Below are positions 15,796 to 24,662 of a DNA stretch of 33,649 bases, one piece after another (the stretch's first letter is position 1; every line of letters starts with the position of its first letter). Made by a program: the position numbers and the translations under genes. The DNA comes from Hespellia sp. (GTDB taxonomy: Bacteria > Bacillota > Clostridia > Lachnospirales > Lachnospiraceae). The stretch lies in contig JAAVXR010000062.1 in the NCBI GenBank assembly GCA_022790755.1, forward strand, positions 1 to 33,649, written 5' to 3'. Under the pieces are notes generated by a model. The model did no database searches. It was given only the letters and a program-made list of their open reading frames with translations, and was not told the DNA's origin.

Positions 15796-17841
15796 TTAAG
15801 AAAATAGCAGTGCTACGTGGTATACGAAGAAGGCCATACACCAGGCTACGCATAACTGGAAGGAAAGGATGCCTAAGGTTGTTTTTTTGCTTTGCACCTC
15901 CCGGCCGATAGTAGCGATGGTGGCTGTGCAGGGGATGTACAGCAGACAAAAGACCATCAACGCGAAAGCATTGGCGGAGCCGAATCCCATTGTCTGTAAC
16001 AAGGCGGAAAGACCTGACATACCAGCGGTAGTGGTGACATTTGGAATTCCAAATAGTACGCTACAGCTGGATACCACAACTTCTTTGGCGGCGATTCCGG
16101 CGATGAGTGCCACGATGATCTGCCAATAGCCGAGGCCGATCGGACGAAATAGTGGAACAATCGTTTTGCCGATGGAGGCACCGAAGCTCTGACTGATGTC
16201 GGTTACATAACCGCGGGCGCCAAAATTCAAGATCATCCACATGATGATGGAGGCGATAAAAATGACGGTTCCGGCCTTGGAGAGATAGTCTTTGATCTTC
16301 TCCCACACATAAATAGCGATTGTCCGTGCATTGGGGGCCTTATATTCCGGCAACTCGATCAGAAGTGCATGTTCCGCCTTACTGCCGTCGAATTTGGAAA
16401 GCAGATAAGCGGTGGTGATTGCAACCACGATACCAATCAAATACATGGAGTAGCAGACAAGCATTGCATTCTGGCCGAAAAACATATCGGAAAAAAGCAC
16501 ATAAATGGGGAGCCTCGCACTGCAGGACATAAATGGCGTGACCAAGATGGTTTTTAGACGGTCTTTGCGGTGTTCCAACGCGCGGGAGGCCATAATCGCA
16601 GGAACGGTACAACCAAAGCCCAGCAGCATGGGAAGAAACGCCCGGCCGGACAAGCCGAGACGGCTCATGATATCATCCATGACAAAGGCGACACGTGCCA
16701 TATATCCGCTGTCTTCCAGGAAAGCACGCGCGAGGAAAAGAATAAAAATATTCGGTAAAAAAGTCAGAATTCCGCCGACCCCGGAAATGATACCATCCAC
16801 GATCAGGGATTGCAGTATGGGACTCACATGAAAAACGGTGAGAAAATGGCTGGTGTTGATGGAAAACCACTCTAAAGCAATTTCAAAGTATCCTTTCAGC
16901 CAGTCGCCGACAGTGAAAGTGAGAAAGAAGACAAGTGCCATGATCCCGAGAAAGATGGGTAGACCCGTCCATTTTCCGGTCAGATAATAATCAATTTTCT
17001 CGGTGCGTTCTTCTTTGCGCGCTTTATTGACCAGAGTTTCATCAATGATCTCTTCGATAAAATCATATTTTTGATTGATGATATCCTTCTCATAGCTGCG
17101 ATCCAAAATATCAGGTGTCAGTTCCAGCGGGTATTGTTTTTCTACGGCAAGATCCTGTTCCAGCAGTTTGATTGCGCACCATCGTTTATTAGGAAGCTCC
17201 GGATATTGTTGCTGGATGGCTTGTAACAGAAGATCAATCTTATCTTCTATGTAATCCTCGTAAACCATGGCATATTCTTCATGATGATTGTGGGCGTGAC
17301 CGGTCTGGGAACTATGGTGATGGATGAGAGGCCCCTGTTTTGTGTATTCTTTGTGGTGTGCCACCGCATGAATCAAGATCGAAAGGCCTGATTTCCTGCG
17401 GGCTGAAACCGGAATAACGGGAACTCCAAGCATTTCTGGAAGGCGGTGCAAATCAATTTCCATTCCACGCTCTTCCACGATGTCCATCATATTCAAAGCC
17501 AAAACCACCGGTTTGCCAAGTTCAATGAGCTGTAACGTCAAGTAGAGATTGCGCTCCAGACAAGATGCATCGGCCACATCAATGATGACGTCGACTTCAT
17601 CGCTCAGGATGCACTCTCTGGTGACAGTCTCTTCCATCGTATAGGAGGTCAGACTGTAGATCCCTGGAAGATCAATTAATTTAAAATCAATTCCTTTATA
17701 ATGATAATCGCCTTCTTTTTTCTCTACGGTGACGCCAGGCCAGTTGGCCACCTTCAGATTGGCGCCGGTAAATGCGTTGAAAAGCGTAGTTTTTCCACAA
17801 TTTGGATTTCCCACAAAGCCTACGTTGATTGTCTTGCTCAT
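15796..17841 (-). CDS. FeoB ferrous iron transporter
   Basis: Encodes 681 residues. The N-terminal GTPase has G1 GNPNCGKTT (11-19), G3 DLPG (57-60), G4 NMMD (117-120) and G5 SAR (146-148), and the switch region NWPGVTVEKKEG. A helical region follows, then a large membrane domain with two Gate motifs (LPMLLGFGCTVPAIMASR is one; AGIAAKEVVVSSCSVLFG is the second). It imports Fe(II) across the cytoplasmic membrane. Between the G-domain and the helical insertion is a His-rich stretch with nine His in residues 162-187, which is unusual and may bind metal. The start ATG overlaps the FeoA stop by 4 bases (ATGA), so the two are translationally coupled. Confidence 0.95.
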   Translation of the reverse strand: MSKTINVGFVGNPNCGKTTLFNAFTGANLKVANWPGVTVEKKEGDYHYKGIDFKLIDLPGIYSLTSYTMEETVTRECILSDEVDVIIDVADASCLERNLYLTLQLIELGKPVVLALNMMDIVEERGMEIDLHRLPEMLGVPVIPVSARRKSGLSILIHAVAHHKEYTKQGPLIHHHSSQTGHAHNHHEEYAMVYEDYIEDKIDLLLQAIQQQYPELPNKRWCAIKLLEQDLAVEKQYPLELTPDILDRSYEKDIINQKYDFIEEIIDETLVNKARKEERTEKIDYYLTGKWTGLPIFLGIMALVFFLTFTVGDWLKGYFEIALEWFSINTSHFLTVFHVSPILQSLIVDGIISGVGGILTFLPNIFILFLARAFLEDSGYMARVAFVMDDIMSRLGLSGRAFLPMLLGFGCTVPAIMASRALEHRKDRLKTILVTPFMSCSARLPIYVLFSDMFFGQNAMLVCYSMYLIGIVVAITTAYLLSKFDGSKAEHALLIELPEYKAPNARTIAIYVWEKIKDYLSKAGTVIFIASIIMWMILNFGARGYVTDISQSFGASIGKTIVPLFRPIGLGYWQIIVALIAGIAAKEVVVSSCSVLFGIPNVTTTAGMSGLSALLQTMGFGSANAFALMVFCLLYIPCTATIATIGREVQSKKTTLGILSFQLCVAWCMAFFVYHVALLFS

Positions 17842-18065
17842 TTGGTTGCCTCCTCCACCACAATGTGGTCTGCAATCCTCCTACCGACTGCAAAGCGGGT
17901 ACCGCGGAACTTGACAGTCATAGAACCGCGCTTATCATTATTTAGGACAGTGATCTTAGCGCCAGAGGTCAGTCCAAGTGCTTCCAGACGCCGTTCAAGA
18001 TTGTTTTCAATCTGAATTTCTTTTACTGTATATGTATGACGGTTTTGTCCTTGTTTTAAATTCAT
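17838..18065 (-). CDS. FeoA, small SH3-like partner of FeoB
   Basis: Encodes 75 residues, the typical size of FeoA. The core NLERRLEALGLTSGAKITVLN followed by GSMTVKFRGTRFAVGRRIADHIVV is the FeoA beta-barrel fold. It is thought to bind FeoB and assist iron uptake. The ATG follows an AGGAGAT ribosome site on the minus strand, and its stop overlaps feoB. Transcribed from the strong promoter at 18113-18141. Confidence 0.93.
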   Translation of the reverse strand: MNLKQGQNRHTYTVKEIQIENNLERRLEALGLTSGAKITVLNNDKRGSMTVKFRGTRFAVGRRIADHIVVEEATK

Positions 18066-18112
18066 TTTTTTGGTATCTCCTGACTGATTTTGAGAAATAT
18101 TATCTATAAGGG

Positions 18113-18141
18113 ATTATAGGAGGTTTGAGGGGATAAGTCAA
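18113..18141 (-). promoter_or_regulatory. feoAB promoter (minus strand)
   Basis: Read on the minus strand: TTGACT (18141 to 18136), 17 bases, perfect TATAAT (18118 to 18113), 48 bases before the feoA start. An imperfect AT-rich dyad (GAGAAATATTATC, 18092-18104) just downstream of it could be a Fur-like site, but the match is poor. Confidence 0.8.
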
Positions 18142-18151
18142 TAAGCAGCAT

Positions 18152-18179
18152 TTGACATTTGTCGGATTTCTGGTACTAT
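18152..18179 (+). promoter_or_regulatory. Promoter for the CmpB-type membrane protein
   Basis: Perfect -35 TTGACA (18152-18157), 16 bases, then TACTAT (18174-18179) with a TG before it that gives extended -10 character. The -35 lies 10 bases from that of the divergent feoAB promoter, so the two promoters are back to back. Confidence 0.7.
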
Positions 18180-18206
18180 AAATACTGAATGAGAGGAAGT
18201 GCGATA

Positions 18207-19181
18207 ATGACAGTATATTTTGTGATTTTGTCGTTTTTTGTATATGGATTTCTAGGATGGTGTACAGAGGTAGGATTTGCTGCATGCAAAGAGAAACGTT
18301 TTGTAAATCGAGGATTTTTAAACGGACCTATTTGTCCAATTTATGGAGTTGGTGTGACGATGGTGATTCAGATGCTCACGCCAGTGAAGGAACACGTTCT
18401 TGTTCTGTACATCGCGTCAGTTGTTTTGGTGACAGTGCTCGAGGGGCTGACCGGTTACATTCTGGATAAGATTTTTCATAATAAATGGTGGGATTATTCC
18501 AATATGCCGTTGAATATCGGTGGATATGTTTGTCTGTTGTTTTCCCTGATATGGGGTGTTGCCTGTGTAGCGATTGTAAAACTGATTCATCCTTTGATTT
18601 TTCGAGGACTGGTCGTTCTTCCAAAAGCGCTGGGTTTCTGTTTGATTGGAGTATTTGGTATTGTGATGTTCGTCGATTTATATGTGACTGCTTCCGGAAT
18701 TATCAGAATGAATCGTCGTCTGGAGTATATGGAACGAATTGCTGCGGAGTTACATGAGATTTCGGATCAGCTTGGAGAAGAAATTTACAAGGGCGTAATT
18801 TTGGCGCTGGAGAAACAGGAAGAATCCAGACAGAAGCTGGATGTGGCAGCCCAGAATTTAAAAGAATGGGGACAGGAAATTGCAGAGAATACACATAGTG
18901 CAGCAGAGGAAATGAGTGAAAAGATGCAAACTGCCGCGGAGGAGATGGGCGAAAGAGTACAGACCGCAGCAGAGGAGATGAGCGAAAGAATCCGTTCTGC
19001 GGTGGAAGAGATGGGAGAGCGAATCACGAGTTTAAGAGAAAAATACAATGTATTTGATCAAAAAGAGGTATTTATCACGCAACGTTTGATGAAAGCATTT
19101 CCAACAATGAAGTCGCGCCGTTATAAAGAGGCATTAGAGGAGCTGAGGGTTCGATTGAATAGGAAACAAAATAAAAAATAA
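18207..19181 (+). CDS. CmpB-family (ABC_trans_CmpB) membrane protein with hendecad coiled-coil tail
   Basis: Encodes 324 residues. Residues 1 to about 170 match the putative ABC-transporter type IV permease family (CmpB): FLGWCTEVGFAACKEKRFVNRGFLNGPICPIYG is the conserved start, followed by several membrane helices. Residues 176-300 are a long soluble coiled coil. Within it residues 231-274 are four tandem 11-residue units, SAAEEMSEKMQ / TAAEEMGERVQ / TAAEEMSERIR / SAVEEMGERIT, a right-handed coiled-coil pattern. No ABC ATPase lies nearby, so a transport role is not supported. Start: ATG at 18207, 7 bases after AGAGGAAG; an in-frame ATG at 18189 is weaker. The gene ends in a clear terminator and stands alone. 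Confidence 0.8.
   Translation: MTVYFVILSFFVYGFLGWCTEVGFAACKEKRFVNRGFLNGPICPIYGVGVTMVIQMLTPVKEHVLVLYIASVVLVTVLEGLTGYILDKIFHNKWWDYSNMPLNIGGYVCLLFSLIWGVACVAIVKLIHPLIFRGLVVLPKALGFCLIGVFGIVMFVDLYVTASGIIRMNRRLEYMERIAAELHEISDQLGEEIYKGVILALEKQEESRQKLDVAAQNLKEWGQEIAENTHSAAEEMSEKMQTAAEEMGERVQTAAEEMSERIRSAVEEMGERITSLREKYNVFDQKEVFITQRLMKAFPTMKSRRYKEALEELRVRLNRKQNKK
18897..19028 (+). repeat. Four tandem 33-bp coding repeats
   Basis: Four in-phase 33-base units encode the 11-residue repeats of the CmpB-type protein. The units differ at many third positions, so the repeat is old rather than a recent slippage product. Confidence 0.75.
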
Positions 19182-19206
19182 GGTGACAGTATAAATGAGA
19201 TGTGGA

Positions 19207-19238
19207 AACCGGACGGATGAAAAAACCGTTCGGTTTTT
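19207..19238 (+). terminator. Rho-independent terminator after the CmpB-type gene
   Basis: AACCGGACGG (19207-19216) pairs with CCGTTCGGTT (19226-19235) across a 9-base loop with one G-T pair, followed by TTTTT. Confidence 0.9.
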
Positions 19239-19278
19239 GTATATATTTGCCAAAATTCTACATGTTTTTTTGAAGAGA

Positions 19279-19307
19279 TTGACAGGAAAAAGAATCTGAG
19301 CTATGAT
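19279..19307 (+). promoter_or_regulatory. Promoter for the surface adhesin gene
   Basis: TTGACA (19279-19284), 17 bases, TATGAT (19302-19307). It leaves a leader of roughly 90 bases before the start codon. Confidence 0.8.
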
Positions 19308-19400
19308 CTAAGCACTCGTCTGGAGCAATTCTATTTATTTCTAAGGGAATATTCTTCCCGCATTTCCAAAACGAGAAAGAACCAAGAGGCGCGTTCATTT

Positions 19401-22400
19401 GTGGATGTACGTAGATTGAGAAAGGAGAAGAGATTGCAGAAAAACAGGATTATGTTATGGGGTGTAGTTGGCCTTATTCTCTTGCTTTCCGTTTTGTGCG
19501 GAAGAAGCAGGCTGATTACTTATGCAGCGGAAGAGATGGTGACAGAGCAGAAAGAATCAACCGCAGAGGAAGACCAAGAAGGGGAACGGGAAATCGTTCT
19601 GGAAAGATCAGAAGAAAGCCAACATAAGCAACCGCCAGAAGAAGAGCAAACGACAGAGGATGAAAAAACGGCAATTCCAAGGGGACGGCATTGGATAGGC
19701 GTTGAGACCGGAAAGCGGGCATATGTCTGTGATAAAAATGAGATAATGCCCTTTTCGACGGAAGGAGCCGATTGTACGATTACGCCGGGGAGTTATCACA
19801 GTTACGGGAGTTGGAGTACTACGGAATTCGATGTGAGAACGGATACCGGTACTCACAATGGATATTGTGCGCAGCCAAACAAATCGACACCGAGTGGCAC
19901 ATATAAAATATCCATACTGAATGATGATACGATCAAAGCATTATTATTGCTGGCGCCCGGGGGTGCTTGGTACTACAAAGATTTCTGGAATATTTTTGGA
20001 TATAATCCAGCTACTGGAGGTGTGGACGGAAACGATGCATATTCCCTTGCACATGCTTGTATCGGTTATGCGTATACCGGCAGCACAACCGGGCTGTCTG
20101 CCGATGATGTCGGGGAAATACAGGGTTACATCGAGCATGCCCGTGGGGAAATCAACAATCATACAGATTTTGGCGCATATACGGTTTACGTTGCCTATAA
20201 CAATGCACAAGATATTGTTTGGATTGAGAAAAACCCAATTGGCAATGCAAAATTAAAAAAGAGTTCGTCTAATTTGACATTGACTGCAGATAATAGCTGT
20301 TATTCTTTGGATGGCGCGATATACGGTGTCTACTCGGATGCATCTTGTGGAACAAAAGTGGCGGAACTTCGGACCAATCGGGATGGGAACTCCAATACGG
20401 TGGAATTGGAAGAAGGAAATTATTGGGTAAAAGAAATTACAGCTCCGGATGGATTCGTTTTGGACATGCAAGTTTATCCGATCACCGTGACAAGTGGAAA
20501 TACCAGCGTTCTCAATGTGGAGGACATTCCGCAAAATGTTCCTATCACACTGCTGCTTCAAAAAGTGGATAAAATGACGGGAGAGAACACTCCGCAGGGA
20601 GGAGGTTCGCTGGCGGATGCAGAGTTTACGGTGAAATATTACCTGGGATATTATGATATGAATCCTGCTGAAAATGGAATACAACCTGCGAAAAGTTGGG
20701 TAATGAAGACAGATGCAAAAGGACAGTGCTATTTCAGGGAGGCCTACAGGAAATCCGGCGACGACTTCTATAGAAATGTGGAGGGGAATGTCGTGCTTCC
20801 ATTAGGAACTTTGACGATACAGGAGACGAAGGCGCCCAAAGGATATTTGTGTAATGAAGAAATATATACGAAAAAGCTTGTTCCAGATGGTAATACAGAA
20901 GAAATTGTCTTCTATCAGGCGATGACTGTGGCGGACGCTCCAATTGCAGGAGGAGTCAGCGTAGAAAAGTGGGATCACGAAAAGAATCAAAGAAAGGCAC
21001 AAGGGGGAGCGACCTTGCAAGGAACTCGATTGCAGATTCTATCCCTGAATGACAATCCAATTGTGGTAAATGGTAAAAAGTACGATAAGAACGACGTGAT
21101 CGTCACGATGACAACAAATGAACAGGGTAGAGCCCAGACCTCCGATCACGATTTGCCTTACGGAAAATACCGGGTGAGAGAAGTTGCGCCGCCGGAAGGA
21201 TATCTTTCGAAAGGCGTTCTGCAGAGAGACTTTACAATTAGCAGAGACCACGAGATGGTTTCCTTGAATACTGCTAATACAGCACTCAAGAACGATGTCA
21301 TCCGTGGAGATATTCAGATTTTGAAATTCAAGGAAGATTCGGATTCAGATCAAGAACAAAAGACGGGACTTTCCGGCATCGTTTTTACGATTACCTCAAA
21401 AACAACAGGAGAATCTGTTCGCATTACGACGGACGATAATGGATATGCATCAACCAAACAGTTAAAACTCAGTGATAGAGGCAATTTAGTGTATGATACC
21501 TATATTATGCAGGAAACGAATACGCCGAAAGGGTTAAAACCGGTGGAAGACTTTGAAGTGGTAATCTCGGAAGAAGGAAAGACTTTGCATTATATTCTGG
21601 AGGATAAATTGATCGTGTCGCCAGTACAGCTGGTGAAGAAAGACAGCACGACCGGAAATATCATACCTCTCGCGAATGCCAGGTTCCAGTTGCTGGATGC
21701 GGAAAAAAATGTCATGACGATGACGACATATTATCCAAGGAAAGAAGTACATAAAGAATTTCGGACAGACGAGACGGGTTCCTTTATTCTTCCAGAAAAA
21801 CTCCCGGCCGGAACGTATTATTTCCGTGAGGTGGAAGCACCAAAAGGATATCTTCTTGGCGAGGATCTTGAATTTCAAATTACGAAAGGGCACGTGTGGG
21901 AGGAACCTTTCGTGGTAGAGTATACAGACACACCAGTGATGGGAAAGATTCGACTGCTCAAACGGGATGCGGAGACAGAGGAACCTCTGACCGGAGCGGT
22001 GTTTGAGATTATAGCAGCGGAGGATGTTGTGGCTTGCGACGGCACGGTGCGGCTTCTGAAAGGTGAGGTGGCGGATACAGTTACCACAGATGAGGAAGGG
22101 CTTGCGATGTCCGAGGAACTATATCTTGGAAAATATCTCGTGAGAGAAACAAGACAGCCAGAAGGTTTTGTTCTATCCAAAGAGGAATATCCAGTTGTAT
22201 TGGAATACCAGGACCAGAATACAGAACTTGTGGTGGAAACGATTGAGGTGATGAATCAGCCGACACACTTGAAAATTATAAAAACAGATGCAGAGACGAA
22301 AGTACAACTGTCTGGAGTGAAATATGCCGTGTGGAATCAAGCGATGTTGGAAGAACCGGATGAACAAATCGGGCAGGAAGAGATTTTCGTGACGGATGAG

Positions 22401-23093
22401 GAGGGGATCATATCTATTCGACATCTGCCGCCGGGAACCTATTGTTTACAGGAAATAGAGACATTGCCAGGATATGTGTTAGATCCTGCGATCCATGAGA
22501 TTACCATTGCGGAGGATGGACGGGTGATTGGAGAAGACACAGGCGCGCTTTTTGCGAAGAATATTCCGACAAAGCTGATCGAGACGTCTGCGAGAGATGC
22601 CGACAGTGGAGATCATCAAGCTGTTCCCCAAAAGGACACGTTATTTATCGACGTTGTGAAGTTTGAAGATTTGCAGATTGGACAGGAATACCGAATCAAA
22701 GGGACACTGATAGACCGGGAAACAGGCAAACCGTTGTTGGTTCATGGAGAAAAAGTAGAGGGTGAGACAATCTTTACGGCAGAAACTTCGGACGGCACCG
22801 TGGATGTGGAGTTTACGTTCGATTCCAGAGGATTGGATGGACACAGTCTTGTTGTATTCGAGGAAGTCTTCATAGAAGATACGAAAATTATGACGCACGC
22901 GGATATCAATAATGAAATGCAGACGATTACGTTTTCAGAGAAGCCACAAAAAAAGCCCGAAGCGGCGACAGGAGATGATTCTGGGTGGCTGATGTATGCT
23001 CTGTTCTCTTTAGCATCTGTCGGACTGCTCATGACAAGGGCGATACGAAATTCTGAACGAAAGAGACACTCAAAAGGGAATTTCATAAGATAA
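19401..23093 (+). CDS. Surface-anchored adhesin with thioester, SpaA/Cna-B and VaFE (T-Q ester) domains
   Basis: Encodes 1230 residues. Basic start and hydrophobic helix (18-33) with TYA-AEE suggest a signal peptide cut near residue 42. An acidic linker (45-90) follows. Residues about 110-276 resemble a thioester adhesion domain: Cys156 (GYCAQPN) and Gln270 in AQDIVW are the likely bond pair. Seven SpaA/Cna-B beta domains follow (about 282-1055), each with an ExxxPxGY/F-type end (EITAPDGF, ETKAPKGY, EVAPPEGY, ETNTPKG, EVEAPKGY, ETRQPEGF, EIETLPGY); most also have the isopeptide Lys near their start. A VaFE/T-Q ester domain (about 1058-1179, Thr1062 and Gln1174 candidates) is last. The tail is EAATGDDSG, a membrane helix and basic residues: a sortase signal with AATGD in place of LPxTG. 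Start GTG 19401 chosen; TTG 19434, with AAAGGAG 6 bases upstream, is an equally good choice. No sortase gene is nearby. Confidence 0.88.
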   Translation: MDVRRLRKEKRLQKNRIMLWGVVGLILLLSVLCGRSRLITYAAEEMVTEQKESTAEEDQEGEREIVLERSEESQHKQPPEEEQTTEDEKTAIPRGRHWIGVETGKRAYVCDKNEIMPFSTEGADCTITPGSYHSYGSWSTTEFDVRTDTGTHNGYCAQPNKSTPSGTYKISILNDDTIKALLLLAPGGAWYYKDFWNIFGYNPATGGVDGNDAYSLAHACIGYAYTGSTTGLSADDVGEIQGYIEHARGEINNHTDFGAYTVYVAYNNAQDIVWIEKNPIGNAKLKKSSSNLTLTADNSCYSLDGAIYGVYSDASCGTKVAELRTNRDGNSNTVELEEGNYWVKEITAPDGFVLDMQVYPITVTSGNTSVLNVEDIPQNVPITLLLQKVDKMTGENTPQGGGSLADAEFTVKYYLGYYDMNPAENGIQPAKSWVMKTDAKGQCYFREAYRKSGDDFYRNVEGNVVLPLGTLTIQETKAPKGYLCNEEIYTKKLVPDGNTEEIVFYQAMTVADAPIAGGVSVEKWDHEKNQRKAQGGATLQGTRLQILSLNDNPIVVNGKKYDKNDVIVTMTTNEQGRAQTSDHDLPYGKYRVREVAPPEGYLSKGVLQRDFTISRDHEMVSLNTANTALKNDVIRGDIQILKFKEDSDSDQEQKTGLSGIVFTITSKTTGESVRITTDDNGYASTKQLKLSDRGNLVYDTYIMQETNTPKGLKPVEDFEVVISEEGKTLHYILEDKLIVSPVQLVKKDSTTGNIIPLANARFQLLDAEKNVMTMTTYYPRKEVHKEFRTDETGSFILPEKLPAGTYYFREVEAPKGYLLGEDLEFQITKGHVWEEPFVVEYTDTPVMGKIRLLKRDAETEEPLTGAVFEIIAAEDVVACDGTVRLLKGEVADTVTTDEEGLAMSEELYLGKYLVRETRQPEGFVLSKEEYPVVLEYQDQNTELVVETIEVMNQPTHLKIIKTDAETKVQLSGVKYAVWNQAMLEEPDEQIGQEEIFVTDEEGIISIRHLPPGTYCLQEIETLPGYVLDPAIHEITIAEDGRVIGEDTGALFAKNIPTKLIETSARDADSGDHQAVPQKDTLFIDVVKFEDLQIGQEYRIKGTLIDRETGKPLLVHGEKVEGETIFTAETSDGTVDVEFTFDSRGLDGHSLVVFEEVFIEDTKIMTHADINNEMQTITFSEKPQKKPEAATGDDSGWLMYALFSLASVGLLMTRAIRNSERKRHSKGNFIR

Positions 23094-23097
23094 AGAG

Positions 23098-23127
23098 TTG
23101 AACTGTAGGGAATAATGATGTTATACT
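23098..23127 (+). promoter_or_regulatory. thrC promoter
   Basis: TTGAAC (23098-23103), 18 bases, TATACT (23122-23127), 36 bases before the thrC start, directly behind the adhesin gene. Confidence 0.6.
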
Positions 23128-23162
23128 ATCAGACAGAAACGTAAAAGCGAAGGGGTATGGTT

Positions 23163-24662
23163 ATGGATTTACTTTATAAAAGTACGAGAAATGCAGAGAA
23201 AACAGTGACAGCTTCGGAGGCGATTTTAAAGGGTCTGGCAGAGGATGGCGGATTGTTTGTACCCGTCGAAATACCAAAATTGGATCTGTCCATGGATGAG
23301 CTCAAGGAAATGTCTTATCAGGAAACGGCATACGAAGTGATGAAGCTATTTCTGACGGATTTCACAGAAGAAGAGCTAAAACATTGTATTGCATCTGCAT
23401 ATGATGCAAAATTTGATACAACGGAGATAGCACCACTGGTGAAAATAAGAGACGGAGTCTATCATTTGGAATTATTTCATGGTGCGACGATTGCTTTTAA
23501 AGATATGGCGCTTTCAATTTTGCCGCATTTGCTGACGACAGCCGCGCGAAAGAATCAGGTGACGAACGACATTGTCATCCTGACCGCTACTTCTGGAGAT
23601 ACGGGTAAAGCGGCCTTAGCAGGCTTTGCGGACGTCCCTGGCACCAAGATTATCGTATTCTATCCAAAGAATGGAGTCAGCAAGGTGCAGGAACTGCAGA
23701 TGGTGACGCAGAAAGGAGCGAATACGGCGGTCGTTGCGATTCATGGGAACTTCGACAATGCGCAGACGGGTGTGAAACAATTATTTGAAGATAAAGAGTT
23801 GGAAAAAGAATTGGCAGACGCTGGTTATCAGTTCTCTTCGGCCAATTCCATCAATATCGGTCGGTTGGTTCCACAGGTGGTCTACTATGTATATGCCTAT
23901 GCGAAGTTACTCCAGAAGGGCGAAATTGCGGCTGGAGAAGAGATTAACGTGACGGTGCCGACCGGTAATTTTGGAAATATTTTGGCGGCCTATTATGCGA
24001 AACAGATGGGGGTGCCGATTACAAAATTGATCTGTGCTTCCAATGAGAATAAAGTGTTGTTCGATTTCTTCCGGACGGGAGTTTATGACAAGAACCGGGA
24101 ATTCGTATTGACCTCTTCGCCGTCCATGGATATTCTGATTTCCAGCAATCTGGAACGTTTGATTTATCAGATTGCCGGACAAAGTGCCAATAAAAATCTA
24201 GAATTGATGGATGCTCTGAAAACGGCGGGGACGTATGCAATCACACCAGAAATGAAAAAAGAACTTCAGGATTTTGTGGGTGGATATGCGACGGAGGCAG
24301 ATACGAGACAGGCCATCCATGAGACTTATGCTGATACCGGGTATGTCATGGACACACATACGGCAGTTGCGTCTCATGTCTGCAATGTTTATCGTCAGGA
24401 AAGCGGTGATTCCCACAAGATGGTGATTGCTTCCACGGCAAGTCCCTATAAATTCGTCAGAAGTGTGATGACGGCCATTGATGAGAACTATGCATCCGTA
24501 GATGAGTTGGAATTGATGGAGGATCTGAAAAAAGTCTCTAAAACTGAGATTCCAAAAGCTATTCAAGATATTTTGGATGCACAAATTTTGCATCGGAGAG
24601 AATGTGATGTGGATCAGATGAAAGCTACAGTAAGAGAGATTTTGAAAGTCGAGGGTAAATAA
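23163..24662 (+). CDS. Threonine synthase
   Basis: Encodes 499 residues from the ATG at 23163, preceded by AAGGGG; an ATG at 23157 is too close to that site. It converts O-phosphohomoserine to threonine using pyridoxal phosphate. Evidence: the N-terminal YKSTRNAEKTVTASEAILKGLAEDGGLFVP pattern of the long ThrC group, PLP Lys113 in TIAFKDMALS, the phosphate loop TATSGDTGKAA, and VTVPTGNFGNILAAYYAKQMG. The product acts in the cytoplasm. The next gene overlaps its stop by one base (TAATG). Confidence 0.94.
   Translation: MDLLYKSTRNAEKTVTASEAILKGLAEDGGLFVPVEIPKLDLSMDELKEMSYQETAYEVMKLFLTDFTEEELKHCIASAYDAKFDTTEIAPLVKIRDGVYHLELFHGATIAFKDMALSILPHLLTTAARKNQVTNDIVILTATSGDTGKAALAGFADVPGTKIIVFYPKNGVSKVQELQMVTQKGANTAVVAIHGNFDNAQTGVKQLFEDKELEKELADAGYQFSSANSINIGRLVPQVVYYVYAYAKLLQKGEIAAGEEINVTVPTGNFGNILAAYYAKQMGVPITKLICASNENKVLFDFFRTGVYDKNREFVLTSSPSMDILISSNLERLIYQIAGQSANKNLELMDALKTAGTYAITPEMKKELQDFVGGYATEADTRQAIHETYADTGYVMDTHTAVASHVCNVYRQESGDSHKMVIASTASPYKFVRSVMTAIDENYASVDELELMEDLKKVSKTEIPKAIQDILDAQILHRRECDVDQMKATVREILKVEGK

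Noticed and set aside
18085-18112. Fur box near the feoAB promoter
   Set aside because: The AT-rich dyad matches the Fur consensus poorly; kept only as a remark.
18897-19028. Regular 33-base repeats that might suggest a CRISPR or satellite
   Set aside because: They are in-phase coding repeats without spacers inside a long open frame.
21660-22560. Possibility of separate pilin genes within the adhesin
   Set aside because: The frame is continuous, there is no internal ribosome site with a start and signal peptide, and domains follow each other without gaps.
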